Of a DNA stretch of 64,000 bases, positions 22,295 through 34,657 are shown piece after piece. A program made the position numbers and the translations under genes. The notes under the pieces were generated by a model. It made no database searches. It worked only from the letters and a program-made list of their open reading frames with translations, and was not told the DNA's origin. The stretch is from Brachypodium distachyon (Eukaryota; Streptophyta; Magnoliopsida; Poales; Poaceae). Within the stretch, counting starts at the first letter, position 1; each line of letters starts with the position of its first letter. The stretch lies in contig NC_016133.3 in NCBI RefSeq assembly GCF_000005505.3, positions 38,281,237 to 38,345,236 on the forward strand, read 5' to 3'.

Positions 22295-25200
22295 ATGCGG
22301 ACCAGGGGCCAGACCCACCGCGAGGCCAAACCCCCACCGGCTTCGTCCCCTGCCTCCTTAGGTGCTGCTCGTCCCCTCCCTTTCCGCTCTCGTATTGTGC
22401 TTTATCCTCTGGTTTTACTGAAGTTTTTGTTCTTTGTCATGTAGGAGGAGGGGAGGTTGCAGCTAGCGGCGCCAATCGCCGGAAAGCTTCGTCCTCTGCG
22501 AAAGGGAAATCCCCCGCCGCCAAAGGGAAGTCCCCCGCCGCCATGGTGAGACTTCAAATACGGTACTGTGCTAGTAGTGATGAACGCTCTTTTGGGTGTT
22601 AGGATTCCAGAGGATTAAGTGAGAAGCTGATTGTGTAGACTACTGTGTTTCTGTTTTTAGCCTTTGTGATATTAATATTTAGTCCCCATTTGGAAGTGCA
22701 GTTATATTTAACACCAACAAATGATTTGCACCGTTAAATAATTACTTGGCAGAAGAAAAAACCGGTGGAATACAATGGTAACTTGTTTCTCTTGTAAATG
22801 GTGTTTGAGTAATCCACTCGAAACTCACTTGGATAGGACAAACATGGCCTACCACGGCATATATGGTACAAATATTTAACTCACCTGAACACGAAAAGGG
22901 TATATAATCTCAACAGAACAACTCTGGATGCAGACAAGAGGTTCCATTACAAGAGCTCTAATCTGAATTGAAGAAAATTCAGAAGAAATCCACAATATGG
23001 CAAACTAAAATCCAGAAGTAATCAAGATGTTCTATAGAGTAGCAGCACATGTAACAATTATACCAAGACAGAATAAATCTCAGACCCTTAAAACCTTACG
23101 GATGGTACATGCCTCCTGGAGAAGATCAACCTGACCAACAAAGAGGAATTTGGTGACGCCATACATGGTCGTCTTCATGGACTTGGATGCAGAGGACCAT
23201 GGCCGCTGACACGTCCTTATACTCTGTAACACCTCCGTGGAGAGGAGGCAGTGGAGAAGCAGATTGAGCACCTTTAAGAGGAAGCTGAGCATGCGATGGG
23301 GAGATGGCAGCAGCCGCGGGGCAGTGTTGCCTTCCTGGTGCGAGGCGGTCGTGTCAGCGACGGGGAAGCCATGATGGAGGAGAGTGTGCAGTAGTCCGCT
23401 ACAGCGGGGAATCCGGGAATGTGCCGGCGTCTCCATCTGCCCACGGCATTACCTTCCTCATCCTAGATTCTCCCCATATTCGTTGGATTGAAAGTAGGAG
23501 CTCCCCAGGTGCATTTTCTCTTCTGGGTGTAATCACAAACCTGACGGATTTGGACGAGTCAACTACTGGACTTCCCGTACATGTAAATCCCTTATTTGAT
23601 GAAATAACAGGCTTCCAAATGTGCCATTAATATTTTTGGACTTTCAGCATAGAATATTCTTTCTTTATGAGCAATTTTTTTGGTAGATGTTGAGTGAGTT
23701 GTTAGACATAGGTTCAAATTAAATGAGTTGAAACTTGCCACAAATTGACTAGAAATGAATCGACTTTATCTACTGAAAGTGTTCTGTTTCGTATGTTTAG
23801 GAGTACAATTGAGTTTGAAGCATATGCCCCATAGGGATTCTATTTTTTGGGTGAAAAGTAGAGACTGGTGTCGAGTTCTGGGAAGTTCCTAAGGTAGTAG
23901 GGGAAATACGGCTTAGGGTTGTGAAGATTTCGCCATCTAAGTGATGTCAAACTTATGGATTCCTTGATAGGATTTGCTAATGCTGTTCATTTCAGGTGGA
24001 ATTGGAATCCTCATCGGGGCTTAAACACAAAAAAGGTAAAGTCAATACGAAGTGGAATGATGAATCTGGTATGAAAAGGTGCAGTGCAGGGAGTTCTGAA
24101 AAGAAATTTTTGGAAAAGAAAGAGCCAGAGGCAATTGGTGACAGCGATGCAGCTGGCATGGATTGGGAAGAAGGGCATGTCTCTGTGGTAGAACGTGAAC
24201 AGGGTTATTCCCATGATCTTGGAGAGACTGTCACTGTTGAGTTCACTGATGTACCTTCTTCCACTGAGAAGAGAACTGTTCGAAGGCATACTGCTGAAGA
24301 AAAGGTAACAAAATCCATGAGTAAAAGAAGTTGTTAGTCAAGGTATCTGCGTAGATGAGTGTATAAATATGTGCTTTAAATCTCTAACCTGTTTACCATC
24401 ACTTTATCCTGTAACAAATGGAATTCTTGTTTATCACTATGGCCCTACGATGTGTGCTGACTGCAGAGGATTGCCAGGTACCAGCTTGTTTGCTGAGTAG
24501 TATGTAATTCTCTGCAGCCTAGTCGCAAGAAAGCCTTGGACCATGTCTGAAAAGGACATCAGTTCATGTTCCTTTTTATTGTACTTCAGATTACTACTCT
24601 CTTTCTTTCTTTTTGCAAGTCAGACTGTTTTTAGTGTTGATCGGTTATTACTTTCCTATTTATTCAGGAGTTGGCTGAACTCATGCACAAGGTCCATTTG
24701 CTTTGCCTGCTAGCAAGGGGTAGAGTAATTGACAAGGCTTGCAATGATCCTCTCATTCAGGTGCATATATTGGTCTTCGTTTATATCATTTTAGATTCCT
24801 CTATGTTCAAAAATGATGGAATTTCATTATGGATTCACGGAAGTACTGAACTGAGGCCACTTTCTAGCTAAACCATGTCTTTATTTTTTCCTCAAATTGT
24901 TCTTTCAGGCTTCAATTCTCTCTGTTTTACCAAACCACTTACTGCTGAATGGTGTAGACATTGCAAAACTGGACGCTAATAACCTGCGTAGTCTTGTGAG
25001 CTGGGTAAGCCCCTTTATGTCTTATATGTGAATTTTTATGAAACATTAACCCAGACATGTTTTTTTATCTTCTTAAACAATACAATTATTGGGCTTGCAG
25101 TTCCATCATACTTTCAGTGTAATTGCACAATCTACTGAGCGGAGATCTTTCGAATCAAATATGGCTTTCGCTCTTCAAAGTCATGTAGGCACTGCTGAAG

Positions 25201-28200
25201 AGGTATTGTATCGTCTCACTCCAGATTATACTTTCTGAAGAAATTAGCTATCCTTATGTCATCAGGCATTATGACTTATCCACATTTTTCAGATATAAAA
25301 ACTCTAAACATGAACCAGAGTAATTATATTTCCTTGGTCCATAATTTGTTTTCTGTCTAAGTATGGAAATGGAATCCATCTTCTGAAGCTATGCATAATT
25401 ACCCTTTTAAATCTGTCACATAAATTGTTTGCAATGCAGGTTTGTGCACTATCAGTGGCACTGTTTAGGGCTCTCAACCTGACTGCGAGGTATGGATATA
25501 ACTGTTATGTGCTTGAGTTTAGCCATATCTTAACTGTTTGCATCAGCAAGGCATAAGGCATATATCATTTTGGTGTATTGAATTTTGTTCCACAAAGGTG
25601 CATACCGATAATCAATCGTAGATATGTGTGATTTAACTGATTCAGTTTGAGTATACTGGATTTGCTAATTTGTAATAAAAACGTGTTTTTAATGTATAAA
25701 AAAAAGGAGGCTCAGGATAAAGGCTGTAAGTAGTGATTATGCATCAGTGCTCTCTTTAAGTTACACTTCGTAAAATACTTAGGTTGAATTCTGAAGTTAA
25801 TTCTCTACAAGTGTTTCCTATCATTTCGCCAACCGTTTCATATCTCCCATGAAGATGAAGCATGCAGACAAATTAGAGGCTTACTACACTATCCTTTGTT
25901 TCTGTTTGATAATTAGTTTATCTTGTAGGTTTGTTACAAATATGGATGTTGTTGGACTCAAGCCTGATGCTAAAGGGATGGGGACGCCAAATCAAGATGG
26001 GCCTAGGCTTTCTACAAGGGCACTACCATCTAGTTCTGTTGCAGGCCATGAGGAGTTTAATACTCTTTCTCCGGCTCGATCACAAGATAATACCAAACGT
26101 GGCATCAGTATGGCTAAGCAACAATGTAATCTTGGCAATTTGAAAAGAACATCAGCCTGCAGGAGAAGTTTGTCTAAAAACTTATCAAATTGCAATGCAG
26201 CTGATGGAAGTAGCTTTGCATCAACATCAAACGGTGAATCATCCAGAAGCCCATGCCCTCTCACTCCCAGTACTGCTGAAATGAAAAAACGGAGAGGGGA
26301 TGTAGAATTTGAGTTGCAACTGGAAATGGCCCTTTCAGCCACTGCGGCTGACAGTAAAGAAAACAAGCTTGCTACCACATCAAGTCAGTCAACTGGTAGC
26401 TTACTATATTCTACTCCCCCGTTAAAGAAATTGCGCAAAAATGCAGAAGTTGAGTCCAACTCAAGCGCAGTTTGGTCAAGAAGTAGAGCACCATTATATT
26501 GGGCTGAGGTATACTGTGGTGGCCAGACATCAACTGGACGATGGTTGCATGTTGATGTTGTAAATGATATTATCGACGGTGAACGGAAAGTTGAAGCTGC
26601 TTCTGCTGTTTGCAGGAAGCCATTGAGATACGTTGTTGGCTTTGCTGGAGGTGGTGCTAAAGATGTGACTAGAAGGTTTGCCTCTTGCAATTCACAAGTT
26701 TGTGCTATGTGCCTATGTCAAACATATTCTACTAACTGTTTTATCTTTGTTTACTAGAAATTCTATTTTTTTAGCCAAACCAACAAAGTACTCCCTCCGG
26801 CCGGTATTACTTGTCGAAATATTACATGTATCTAGACGCTCTTTAAACATAGATACATCCATATTTGGGCAAATTTGAGACAAGTAATATGGGTCAACTG
26901 AAGTAAAATACTGTAGGCACGATTACTGAAATTATTCGTCCCTAACGCAAATCCAGTCTAAACTGAATGACCTGGAGAACTTTATTTTAATAAGCTTTAA
27001 ACTTGGAAAATATCAGTAATTATATGGTTCGTCCAACCCAACATGGAGGATGCGTTCTTGAAGTTCAGGAACAGAGCCAGAAAAATACGCCTCAGGTGGC
27101 CAGCTTGTAATATTTGTATATTTTGGCAAACACAACTTTTGCAATATTTGCATGTAGCAAATACATATGCCCTCCGTCCCATATGAAGTGACTTTCTTAA
27201 TATGGGACTGAGGGAGTATATGTAAGGTTGTGAATATGAACCCGTGGGCTTGGGATGGGGTGGGGTTGTTGTTAGTCAGTCCCCCTAGCTCCATCACTGC
27301 TCTTCTTGACTAGGAAAATGGTTTGAAGAATTGTTCTCTACATGTTCACAGGTATTGCTTGCAGTGGCACAGAATTGTCCAGGGGAGAGTGAATCCAGAA
27401 TGGTGGGAGAATGTTTTGGCGCCGCTAGAGCAGCTCGAATTGGCAGCAACAAATGACTCTGAAGAGATGGAACTTCAGACCAGGGCCCTAACAGAGCCTC
27501 TTCCAACCAATCAACAGGTACAGCCCCTACAGGATTTAAGACGTATTAATACAACTTTTACCCCTCTTGCTTCTTCAAAACTTGCATGTTGTATCGTTTT
27601 AAATACTTATCTAACCATTTAGGCCTACAAAGACCATCACCTGTATGCTCTTGAGAAATGGCTGCACAAGAACCAAGTTCTTCACCCAAAGGGTCCAGTG
27701 CTTGGCTTCTGTACAGGGCATCCTGTTTATCCTAGATCTTGTGTTCAAACACTACAATCAAGACATGCATGGTTGCGGGAGGGTCTTCAAGTCAGAGAAA
27801 ACGAGTCACCTGCAAAGGTCCATAACACAAGCACAACCTTATCTTCTCTCTTGTCTTTATGGTGGACTAATAATTTTTATGTCTGTAGGTTGTGTCACGT
27901 CCAAAGAGGACTTTTAATTCTCAAGCTCATGAATCCAATAGTAATGAAGATGTACTTCAGCCAACAATGGAATTATATGGTAAATGGCAACTCGAGCCGC
28001 TGCGACTTCCTTGTGCTGTAAATGGCATTGTGCCAAAGGTATGAGTCCTATGTTTATTAGTATCACTTGCCACTTGGTACCCATTAGTATTTATTTCTGG
28101 TGTTTCTGTGTTCCATACTGACTAATGCTATATTGTTCTAAGAATGAGCGTGGCCAAGTTGATGTATGGTCAGAGAAGTGCCTTCCACCTGGTACAGTAC

Positions 28201-29094
28201 ACTTGAGGTTACCAAGAGTGTTCCAGATTGCAAAGAGGCTTGGAATTGACTATGCTCCTGCCATGGTTGGATTTGATTATCGAGGCGGTCGGTGCATTCC
28301 AGTTTTTGATGGAATTGTTGTCTGTGCTGAATTTAAAAATGCCATCTTGGAGGTATGTTGAATAAAGGAGGTCGATTAGCATTTTTTTTGATTTATTTCA
28401 AATGTTTGAAACCTGTTATTGACAAGATTTAAAAGATGTTCCATACAACCCAGTTATGTATCTTTCTAAAAAAATATAGTAATGTTAATTAGGTGAAAAT
28501 TATTGAAGATATATGATAATCAATACCTATCCTATGCTGGGCACATGGAATGTACTGTGTTCCTTGTTGAAATATGCATGCCTGAAAAGTACCTGCATTG
28601 TGTACCATAATTCAGAAGCCAGATAAGTGTCCTTGTTTCATTGTCGCTGTGAAAATTAGGCCATTCTGCTGAAATTAGTAGTAGTTAACTTTGATAATGC
28701 TTCCTGCTAGGCATATGGAGAAGAGGAAGAGCAGAGACAAGCTGCGGAAAGGAAGCAGGAGGAAACTCAGGCTCTCTCTAGGTGGTATCAGCTGCTCTGT
28801 TCTATTGCAACTAGACAGCGGTTGAAGGATTCCTACAACGCACGGTCAGCAGGGCTTGCTCCAGGGAGACCTGCTGAAATTGATAATCAGCAGAAAAGCA
28901 CCGGTGATAGCCGATGCTTGAAGGCGACCACTCATCCAAGCAAACCGCAGGCAGATCAACCTCCAAATCCTTCTTTTGCTGCTGACGACCATGAGCATGA
29001 GTTTCCGGAGGAAGATCAGAGCTTTGACGAAGAGACTTTTGTGCGGACAAAACGCTGCCCATGTGGTTTTGTAATCCAAGTTGAGGAAATGTAG
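22295..29094 (+). CDS. RAD4: DNA repair protein RAD4/XPC homologue (13 exons, 889 aa)
   Basis: XPC/Rad4 is the damage sensor that starts global-genome nucleotide excision repair by opening DNA beside UV lesions. Exons (all GT-AG, in frame, 2670 nt): 22295-22361, 22445-22545, 23996-24304, 24668-24760, 24909-25004, 25101-25202, 25440-25489, 25929-26675, 27352-27517, 27623-27817, 27889-28038, 28143-28352, 28711-29094. Domains: acidic N-terminal region to residue 159; transglutaminase-like fold in two parts, about 160-290 (ELAELMHKVHLLCLLARGR, ALSVALFRALNLTARFV) and about 465-590 (YWAEVYCGG, WLHVDVVND); Rad4 BHD1 about 583-645 (HLYALEKWLHKNQVLHPKGP); BHD2 about 645-710; BHD3 about 710-775 (HLRLPRVFQIAKRLGIDYAP). 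Catalytic residues of a true transglutaminase are not expected. The C-terminus ends CPCGFVIQVEEM. The start gives MRTRGQ, as in plant homologues as I recall. Size is near Arabidopsis RAD4. Intron 2 (1450 bp) and intron 8 carry insertions. Exons look intact. Confidence 0.95.
22546..23995. other. RAD4 intron 2 with probable inserted DNA
   Basis: An unusually long intron. The part 23080-23620 is GC-richer than typical introns and has interrupted coding-like stretches on both strands (for example 23080-23436 minus), but nothing I can assign. An extra small RAD4 exon here cannot be excluded. Confidence 0.45.
26791..26903. mobile_element. Stowaway MITE in RAD4 intron 8
   Basis: Core ATGTATCTAGACGCTCTTTA and CATCCATATTTGGGCAAATT match the 16566 and 17105 elements. 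Right TIR is degraded; TA flanks present. Confidence 0.75.
27168..27216. mobile_element. Internally deleted MITE in RAD4 intron 8
   Basis: 49 bp: CCCTCCGTCCCATATGAAG faces TAATATGGGACTGAGGGAG, with TA flanks. Probably a deletion derivative. Confidence 0.65.
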
Positions 29095-29737
29095 CATCTT
29101 CTTGGAGAAAGAAATACCTAGGTTGACCATGTAGCGTATTGCCTTTTTTGGGTCCAATTGGAACCTTGATATTTTGATGACTAGTTCTGGAGTTGCAGTT
29201 TCTCCCATAATAGAAGTATGCAGCTCCTGTTTGCTGCTTATCATGCATTTGTCTACAGAGCAGTGCTGACTCTATGGGTACACTATAGTTGAGCTCTAGT
29301 TTTATACGGTTATGGAATATGCCTATTTTATTTTTTTGGAAGGAAGGATTATGCTTATTGGTGCCGAGGTTGACAAGTGCAGATACAAGTGTAATCAAGT
29401 TAATTTCCAAAAGCAAGTGCAATCAAGTTGAGATTTCCTGAAACTAATGACGGGACTCTGGGTTAATTAACGGATAAACCTGATGAAGCAACTTTATTGC
29501 ATTCGGCAAAGAATAACAAATTTGATCACTATAGTCAGGAAGAAGTAAACACGAAGCAACATTAATCAAAGATGAACAATGTAGTATACGAGGCGGCTTT
29601 TCTTATGCCACTGCAGAATCCGGCAGCCCAACAACAATGGAACAACAACAACAAAATGCCAAACTACAGAACCGAATTGTCTCATTTCCCAGAAGCAATC
29701 AACGAGCCGGAAGCTTGAAAAAGGAAAAGATGGCCGT
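29095..29737. other. Shared 3' region of RAD4 (+) and the receptor-like gene (-)
   Basis: The two genes converge here with 643 bp between stop codons. The interval should hold both 3' UTRs. No other gene seen. Confidence 0.6.
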
Positions 29738-31888
29738 TCAGGCTGACACGCTCCGGCTGCCGTCGGTGCTGCTGAAGTCGGCCCTCCGGCACGCGTCCTC
29801 GACGATCCGCTCGATCCGGGCCTCCACCTCGGCCATGTCCGGCCGCCGCTCGGGGCTCCGCTCGGTGCAGTCCATCCCCAGCTGCAGCAGCCGCATCATC
29901 TCCTCCTCCACCCTCGGCTCATTCCCAATAACAGAGTCGAACACCTCGGACGTCCACTCCTCCTGCACCACGGACCGGACCCACCTCGCCAGGTCCACCC
30001 CGCCGCCACCTGGCGCCCCGTCATCCGCCAGCGCGTGCGTCGGCGCCCGCCCCGTCAGCAGCTCCAGCACCACCACGCCGAAGCTGTACACGTCGGCGCT
30101 CTGCGATGCCGCCCCCTTCGCCGCGTCGGACGTCACCTCGGGTGCCCGGTACCCGGTGCCACGCTTCGGGAGGGAACCGGTCCCGGCCAGCTGGGCCAGC
30201 CCGTAGTCCGCCACGTAGGCGCCGTCCCGCGCCGCGTTGACCAACACGTTGGACGACTTGATCCCGCCGTGCGCCAGCCTGGAGGCGCCTCCTCCCCCGT
30301 GGATGTACGCCACCCCTCTCGCCGCCGCCAGCGCGATCCTCGCCCTCGCCGTGAAGTCCAGCCTCGACCGCCCCTCCGCCCCGTTGCCTACATGCATCGA
30401 AATGACAATATGAACAAATTTGATACTCTCTCCGATTCATAATAAGTGTCGGGAATTTAGTACAAAGTTAGCAACGTGGCGGCCATGGAGAGACTGACAG
30501 GGGCTATGTATGTTACCGTGGAGGAGGGAGCAGAGGCTGCCGGCGCCGACGAAGTCGAAGACGAGGAGCTTCTCCTCCTTGCTGTAGAAGTAAGCCCGGA
30601 GGGGCGGGAGATTCTCGTGCCGCAGCGCGCCGAGGGCGACGACCTTGTCGCGGAACTCGCGCTCGGGGAGCCGCACGTCGCGGAGCCGCTTGATGGCGAG
30701 GACGGGGTCGCCGCCGTCGAGCGTGGCGCGGTAGGTCGTGCCGTGGACGCCCTTGCCCAGCACCTCGGCGGAGGCCCGCAGCATCGTCTCCAGGTCGTAG
30801 GGCTTTTCGGGGGCCCCGCCCAGGAACACCAGCTTCCTCCCGTCCCCCGTCAGCGCCACCATGGCTGTCGTGGCCGAGGGCGACGGCGGGGAGACCGTGT
30901 GCGAGCGCTTCACGGCGTCCCTGTCCGTCATGGCCACGGTCACCGTGATCGGCCCCGTGCCCTCGTGCACGTCCGCCGCCGCGGTCTCCGTGGTCGTCGT
31001 CGTCCCGGCGTTAGCAGCTCTTCGCCGGCGGCGGAAGCAGATGAGGAACCACGCCGTGAGCACGAGCATCAGAAGCACCACCGCGGCGACGATTATCCCC
31101 GCGATCGCGCCGCTGGACAGCTCGCTGTTGTCGCCGCCGTCGTGCCCAGACGGCGTCGGCGGCGGCGGGGCCACGGGGCTGGCGCACGTGGCGAGAGGGG
31201 GCCCGCAGAGCGCGGTGCCAGCGAAAGCGCTCGCTGGCATCCCGGAGAGCGAGGCCGGCACGGGGCCGCTCAGCTTGGCATTGCCCGAGACGTTGAACTG
31301 GGTGAGCTTGGGGAGCGCGAGCCCGCTCGGGAGAGCGCCGGCAAAGTCATTCCCCTCGAGGTTCAGCGTGGCGAGGCTCCGGAGCGCGTTGAACTGCGGG
31401 GATACCCCGCCGGTTAGCCGGTTCCCGGAGAGATCGGCCTTCTTGAGCAGCGCGAGCGAGAAGAAGCCCTCCGGAACATCCCCCACGAGGCGGTTCCCGG
31501 CCAGGTACATCCACCGGAGCTGGGCGGCTGCGCCGATGTCGGCAGGGATGGCGCCCGAGATGGCGTTGAACCGGAGCGAGAGCGTCTGGAGCGCCGTGAG
31601 GTTGCCCACCGTGCCCGCAGGGATCTGGCCGCTCAGGCTCTTGCCGATCAGGCGGAGCTCCACGACGCGCTCCAGAGGGGCGGTGCCGGAGCAGCCGACG
31701 CCGAGCCAAAGGCCGCTGCACGGTGATGTGGTCACGTCCCACGGGAGATGGGGCCCCACGGCGGCGCGCAGGGCCAGCAGCGCCGCCTGGTCGGCGGCGA
31801 GGTCTGCCGACACGTGGCGAGGGAGCACGGCGAGAAGAGCGACCGCGAGCTGCAGGACGAGGACGGCCGCGCGCCCGCCCAGCGCCAT
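29738..31888 (-). CDS. LRR receptor-like pseudokinase (2 exons, 673 aa)
   Basis: A plasma-membrane receptor-like protein of the plant LRR-RLK group containing RKL1/RLK902 and related probable inactive kinases. Exon 1 is 31888-30517, exon 2 is 30387-29738; the intron is GT-AG and splits a Gly codon. Order: signal peptide 1-28; LRR N-terminal cap about 29-68 with SPCSGLWLGVGCSG; about five LRRs 75-205; Pro-rich linker; transmembrane helix about 262-284 followed by RRRRR; kinase-like domain from about 365. The P-loop GKGVHG (378-383) and VAIK-type lysine (K400) are kept. The HRD catalytic loop is HGG (497-499), lacking the catalytic Asp, and DFG is DYG (518-520). Kinase activity is therefore unlikely and it may signal through partners. 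GC-rich and intact. A MITE remnant lies in the intron (about 30424-30470). Confidence 0.93.
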
Positions 31889-32840
31889 CCTGTGAACAAA
31901 TTGGTTAACGCGGCAGCTGATTAATTCTTACTGCAACACGCACGGCCGGAGAGATCAAGCTCAAGCAGCAGCTTAGATAAGCTAGCTCTTGGGGAAGGCG
32001 CAGAGGATATATGCTTTGGGAGCTACGTATATAAATGTACAGGCGGCGGCGGACGATTCGGTGGCGCGGCGACGGCGGCGAGGCTTCGTGGATGGATGGA
32101 GCTGCCGTGGCAAGGTGTAAGCTGAAGTCCGCGGGGGCTGGTGCTAAATAAGGCGCGTAAATTTTAATGGCGGAAAGTTCGATTGCATTGCTTGCGATGC
32201 ATAGGACAGTCCAGCAGCTGTACGTGCTGGATTAGTAGTTTTATTACCCCCATTCAGTTTGGAATTTTTGTTGGCACTAAACGACGGCGAGTTAAATAGG
32301 ATTACGGGCATCGGGATCGACGTTGGCGCGTGGGCGATGGAGGTGAAAGAACTGAAGCGGGGGGTTTGGATGGGAGCACGAACTGTCACGCAAACAATGC
32401 ATTGCCGCCGGCCCGCGCCGAGGGAAGGAAGGTATGATGCGCGAGGACACCTTTCTCTCGTCTTGTCTTCCACTCTCAAATAAGTAATTCGGGGCGTGGA
32501 TTTGGACCGTATAATTTACTCTTTTTTTTTGCCACTTTCAACTAGTATTTGCCCAGTTGCCCACGTAATTCCACTCTGAACTAGGAGTACATTTTGTTTT
32601 AGCATTCCAAGTGGTTCTCACATGTCCCTTCTCCAGGTGACGTGGCTCCGGCTTGACACCGCACAGGCTGACTGGGATGTGCATTTTCTGGGTACGTGTT
32701 CGACGTGGCAGTCTCTAGCAGCACTATACACATATTTTCTTTGCGCTAAGTCGAAGTTTGAACATATTTATATTCATCAAAATATCAACATCTATAATAG
32801 CAGATAAATACACAATGAATATATTTCATGGTTGATTTAT
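31889..32840. other. Promoter and upstream region of the receptor-like gene
   Basis: Holds the 5' UTR and promoter of the minus-strand LRR gene, then spacer up to the MULE. No further gene seen. Confidence 0.5.
32027..32034 (-). promoter_or_regulatory. Candidate TATA box of the LRR receptor-like gene
   Basis: The minus strand reads TTTATATAC about 140 bp upstream of the ATG at 31888, a suitable distance for a short 5' UTR. Confidence 0.5.
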
Positions 32841-34056
32841 GAGTAAATTACAGAAAACCACCACATTAGTGGCAAGGGTTTCACATATGTACAGGTTTAC
32901 GTTTTGGTGATTAAAAACCACCGGATTTAGTTAACTTCTCGCTCGCTAGCGGTTAAACACGTTTTTGACAAAACGGGTCCACCGGTCAGGCCAACGTGGC
33001 GTCCAGCGTGGCAACTTTTTCTTCTTCCTCACTGACTGCACTCTCCCCGTTCGTGGCCGATGGGCTCTTGCTGCCGCCTGGACTGCTGCTGCGGCCGCCG
33101 CAAGCGATCAGACCTGAACGAAGAGCAACTGCCCAACGGACTGGACGTGCTCGACCTCCGGGCCGCCAACCGCCTGCTGCTTGGCTTCGAGCGCCGCCTC
33201 CGGGACAACCACGAGGCGCGCATGAAGCACCCCGACGACCCGTCCCGCTTCGCCAACTCCGAGCTCGCGCACGGGTCAGAGCTGGGGCGGCGAGCAACGC
33301 GAGCGGCAACGGCCGCGAGGGAGAAGGACGGCGACGCTCGGGGAGAAGGGCGGCCCCGTCTCCGAAGCGCCCGCCGGCTGCGCGCGAGGGAAAAGGGTGG
33401 CTGCGCTTGGAGGAGAAGGGCGGCGGCCGCGCGCGGGAGAAGGCGGACGACGGCGCCCGGGGAGCAGGGCGGCCGCACGCGAGGGAGAAGGGAGCGGGTG
33501 GCGCGTGGGGAGAAGGCGGGCGGCGGCGCGAGATGGAGAAGGGAGGTGGCTCGTCGACTCAGACGGCTCCCCGGCCGCGTCCGCCATGACCGTCCACGAG
33601 CAGAAGCTGGGGCGGCGAGAAACACGAGCGGCAGCGGACGCGAGGGAGAAGGGCGGCGGCGCTCGGGGGAGAAGGGTGACTCCGTCTCCGAAGCGCCCGC
33701 CGGCCGCGCACGAGGGAAAAGGGCGGCCGCGCTCGGGGGAGAAGGGCGGCCGCGCGCGGGGAGAAGGAGGACGGCGGCGTCAGGGGAGCAAGGCGGCCGC
33801 GTGCGAGGGAGAAGGGATGAGGCGGCCCTGGCCTCATCCGTGGCGTTGCTCATGTTCTAGGCCGAAGCGTGGGAGAGAGTAAGATCCTCGCGGGACGACA
33901 CGTCCGACAGTGGGCCACACCAGTCATAATCGTGTTTAAATGTGACCTTTTTTTTAATTTTAATTTTTTTACTAAATCCGATGATTTTTAGTAAAAAAAA
34001 TGAACCGGTACCTGTTGAAACCCTCGCAACCAATGAATGTTTTTTTTAATTTACTC
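32841..34056. mobile_element. Pack-MULE: Mutator-like element with captured gene DNA
   Basis: Both ends start GAGTAAATTA (right end read on the minus strand). Similarity continues inward for 100 bp or more: GG(C/T)(A/G)(A/G)GGGTTTCA, then AAA(C/T)CA(C/T)CGGATTTAGT, then TTAAACACG. The 9-bp direct repeat TTGATTTAT flanks it exactly (32832-32840 and 34057-34065), the Mutator hallmark. No transposase is present. The interior is GC-rich captured sequence. Confidence 0.92.
33060..33860 (+). pseudogene. Chimeric open frame in the MULE with CTNNBL1-like fragment
   Basis: An uninterrupted 266-codon frame. After a short Cys/Arg-rich start it reads LDVLDLRAANRLLLGFERRL and then LRDNHEARMKHPDDPSRFAN. 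This corresponds to the N-terminal region of plant beta-catenin-like protein 1 (CTNNBL1, a spliceosome-associated armadillo protein). The match stops after about 50 residues and the armadillo repeats are absent. The rest is Arg/Gly/Ala-rich, encoded by two direct repeats of about 250-320 bp offset by 325 bp (AGCTGGGGCGGCGAG at 33280 and 33605). It is most likely a captured exon piece extended by duplicated GC-rich DNA. The open frame may be an accident of high GC, since other frames are open too. No evidence of expression from sequence alone. Confidence 0.65.
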
Positions 34057-34065
34057 TTGATTTAT

Positions 34066-34657
34066 TGGTATTCTATATGTACTTAATTCTGTGTGCACTT
34101 TCTTTCATACGAGCACTGCTAGATTTGGCCCAACATAACTGCTGAAAGAAGCCCGTTAACGGAAAGATGGGCTTGGAGAGGAATTCAGCTGGCCCTTTGG
34201 AAAACAAAACTCCGGTGTATTTTCTGTGCTGAAACTTTTAGCTGCCGAATTTTCGCTTGCTCGAGGAGACGAAATAAACAGGATCTTCAGGTTGATGCAG
34301 AGGCTGCCAAAGGTGATCCTTCCTCGGAAAAAAAATCTCGAGCTAGAAAAACAAATGAACCAGCACAGTCGTCTCCTAACTGCATGTCCACCGTTCCTCT
34401 CAAAAAAAAAAACTGCATGTCCACCGGATAAGAATTTCATCAACACTTTCTTAGAGCAAGGACTCTGTTCCAAATTAATGATTTATCTATTTTCATATAT
34501 AAGACATTTTGAAAACCAAATATAGTACTCCCTCTGATCTAAAATAAGTGTCTCAGTTTGGATAGTACTCGGTAGTAGTTTCTTTGTTAGAAGCGTCATG
34601 TATTGGTCGAAATCGTTGTTCTACATGGGTTTTCACGGAGAGTCAACTAGTCAAGGC
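34066..34657. other. Spacer between the MULE and the Copia element
   Basis: No gene seen. It includes one unpaired Stowaway-like end near 34527-34572 (ACTCCCTCTGATCTAAAATA). Confidence 0.55.

Noticed and set aside
22035..22361. Minus- and plus-strand frames at the RAD4 start
   Set aside because: They overlap the 5' UTR and exon 1 and have no family similarity.
23080..23436. 118-codon minus frame in RAD4 intron 2
   Set aside because: No recognised domain; noted only as possible inserted DNA.
30476..31895. Long plus-strand frames opposite the LRR receptor gene
   Set aside because: They are antisense shadows in GC-rich coding DNA and show no domains.
33029..33853. 274-codon minus-strand frame in the MULE
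   Set aside because: Composition artefact of GC-rich duplicated DNA. The plus frame carries the CTNNBL1 similarity.
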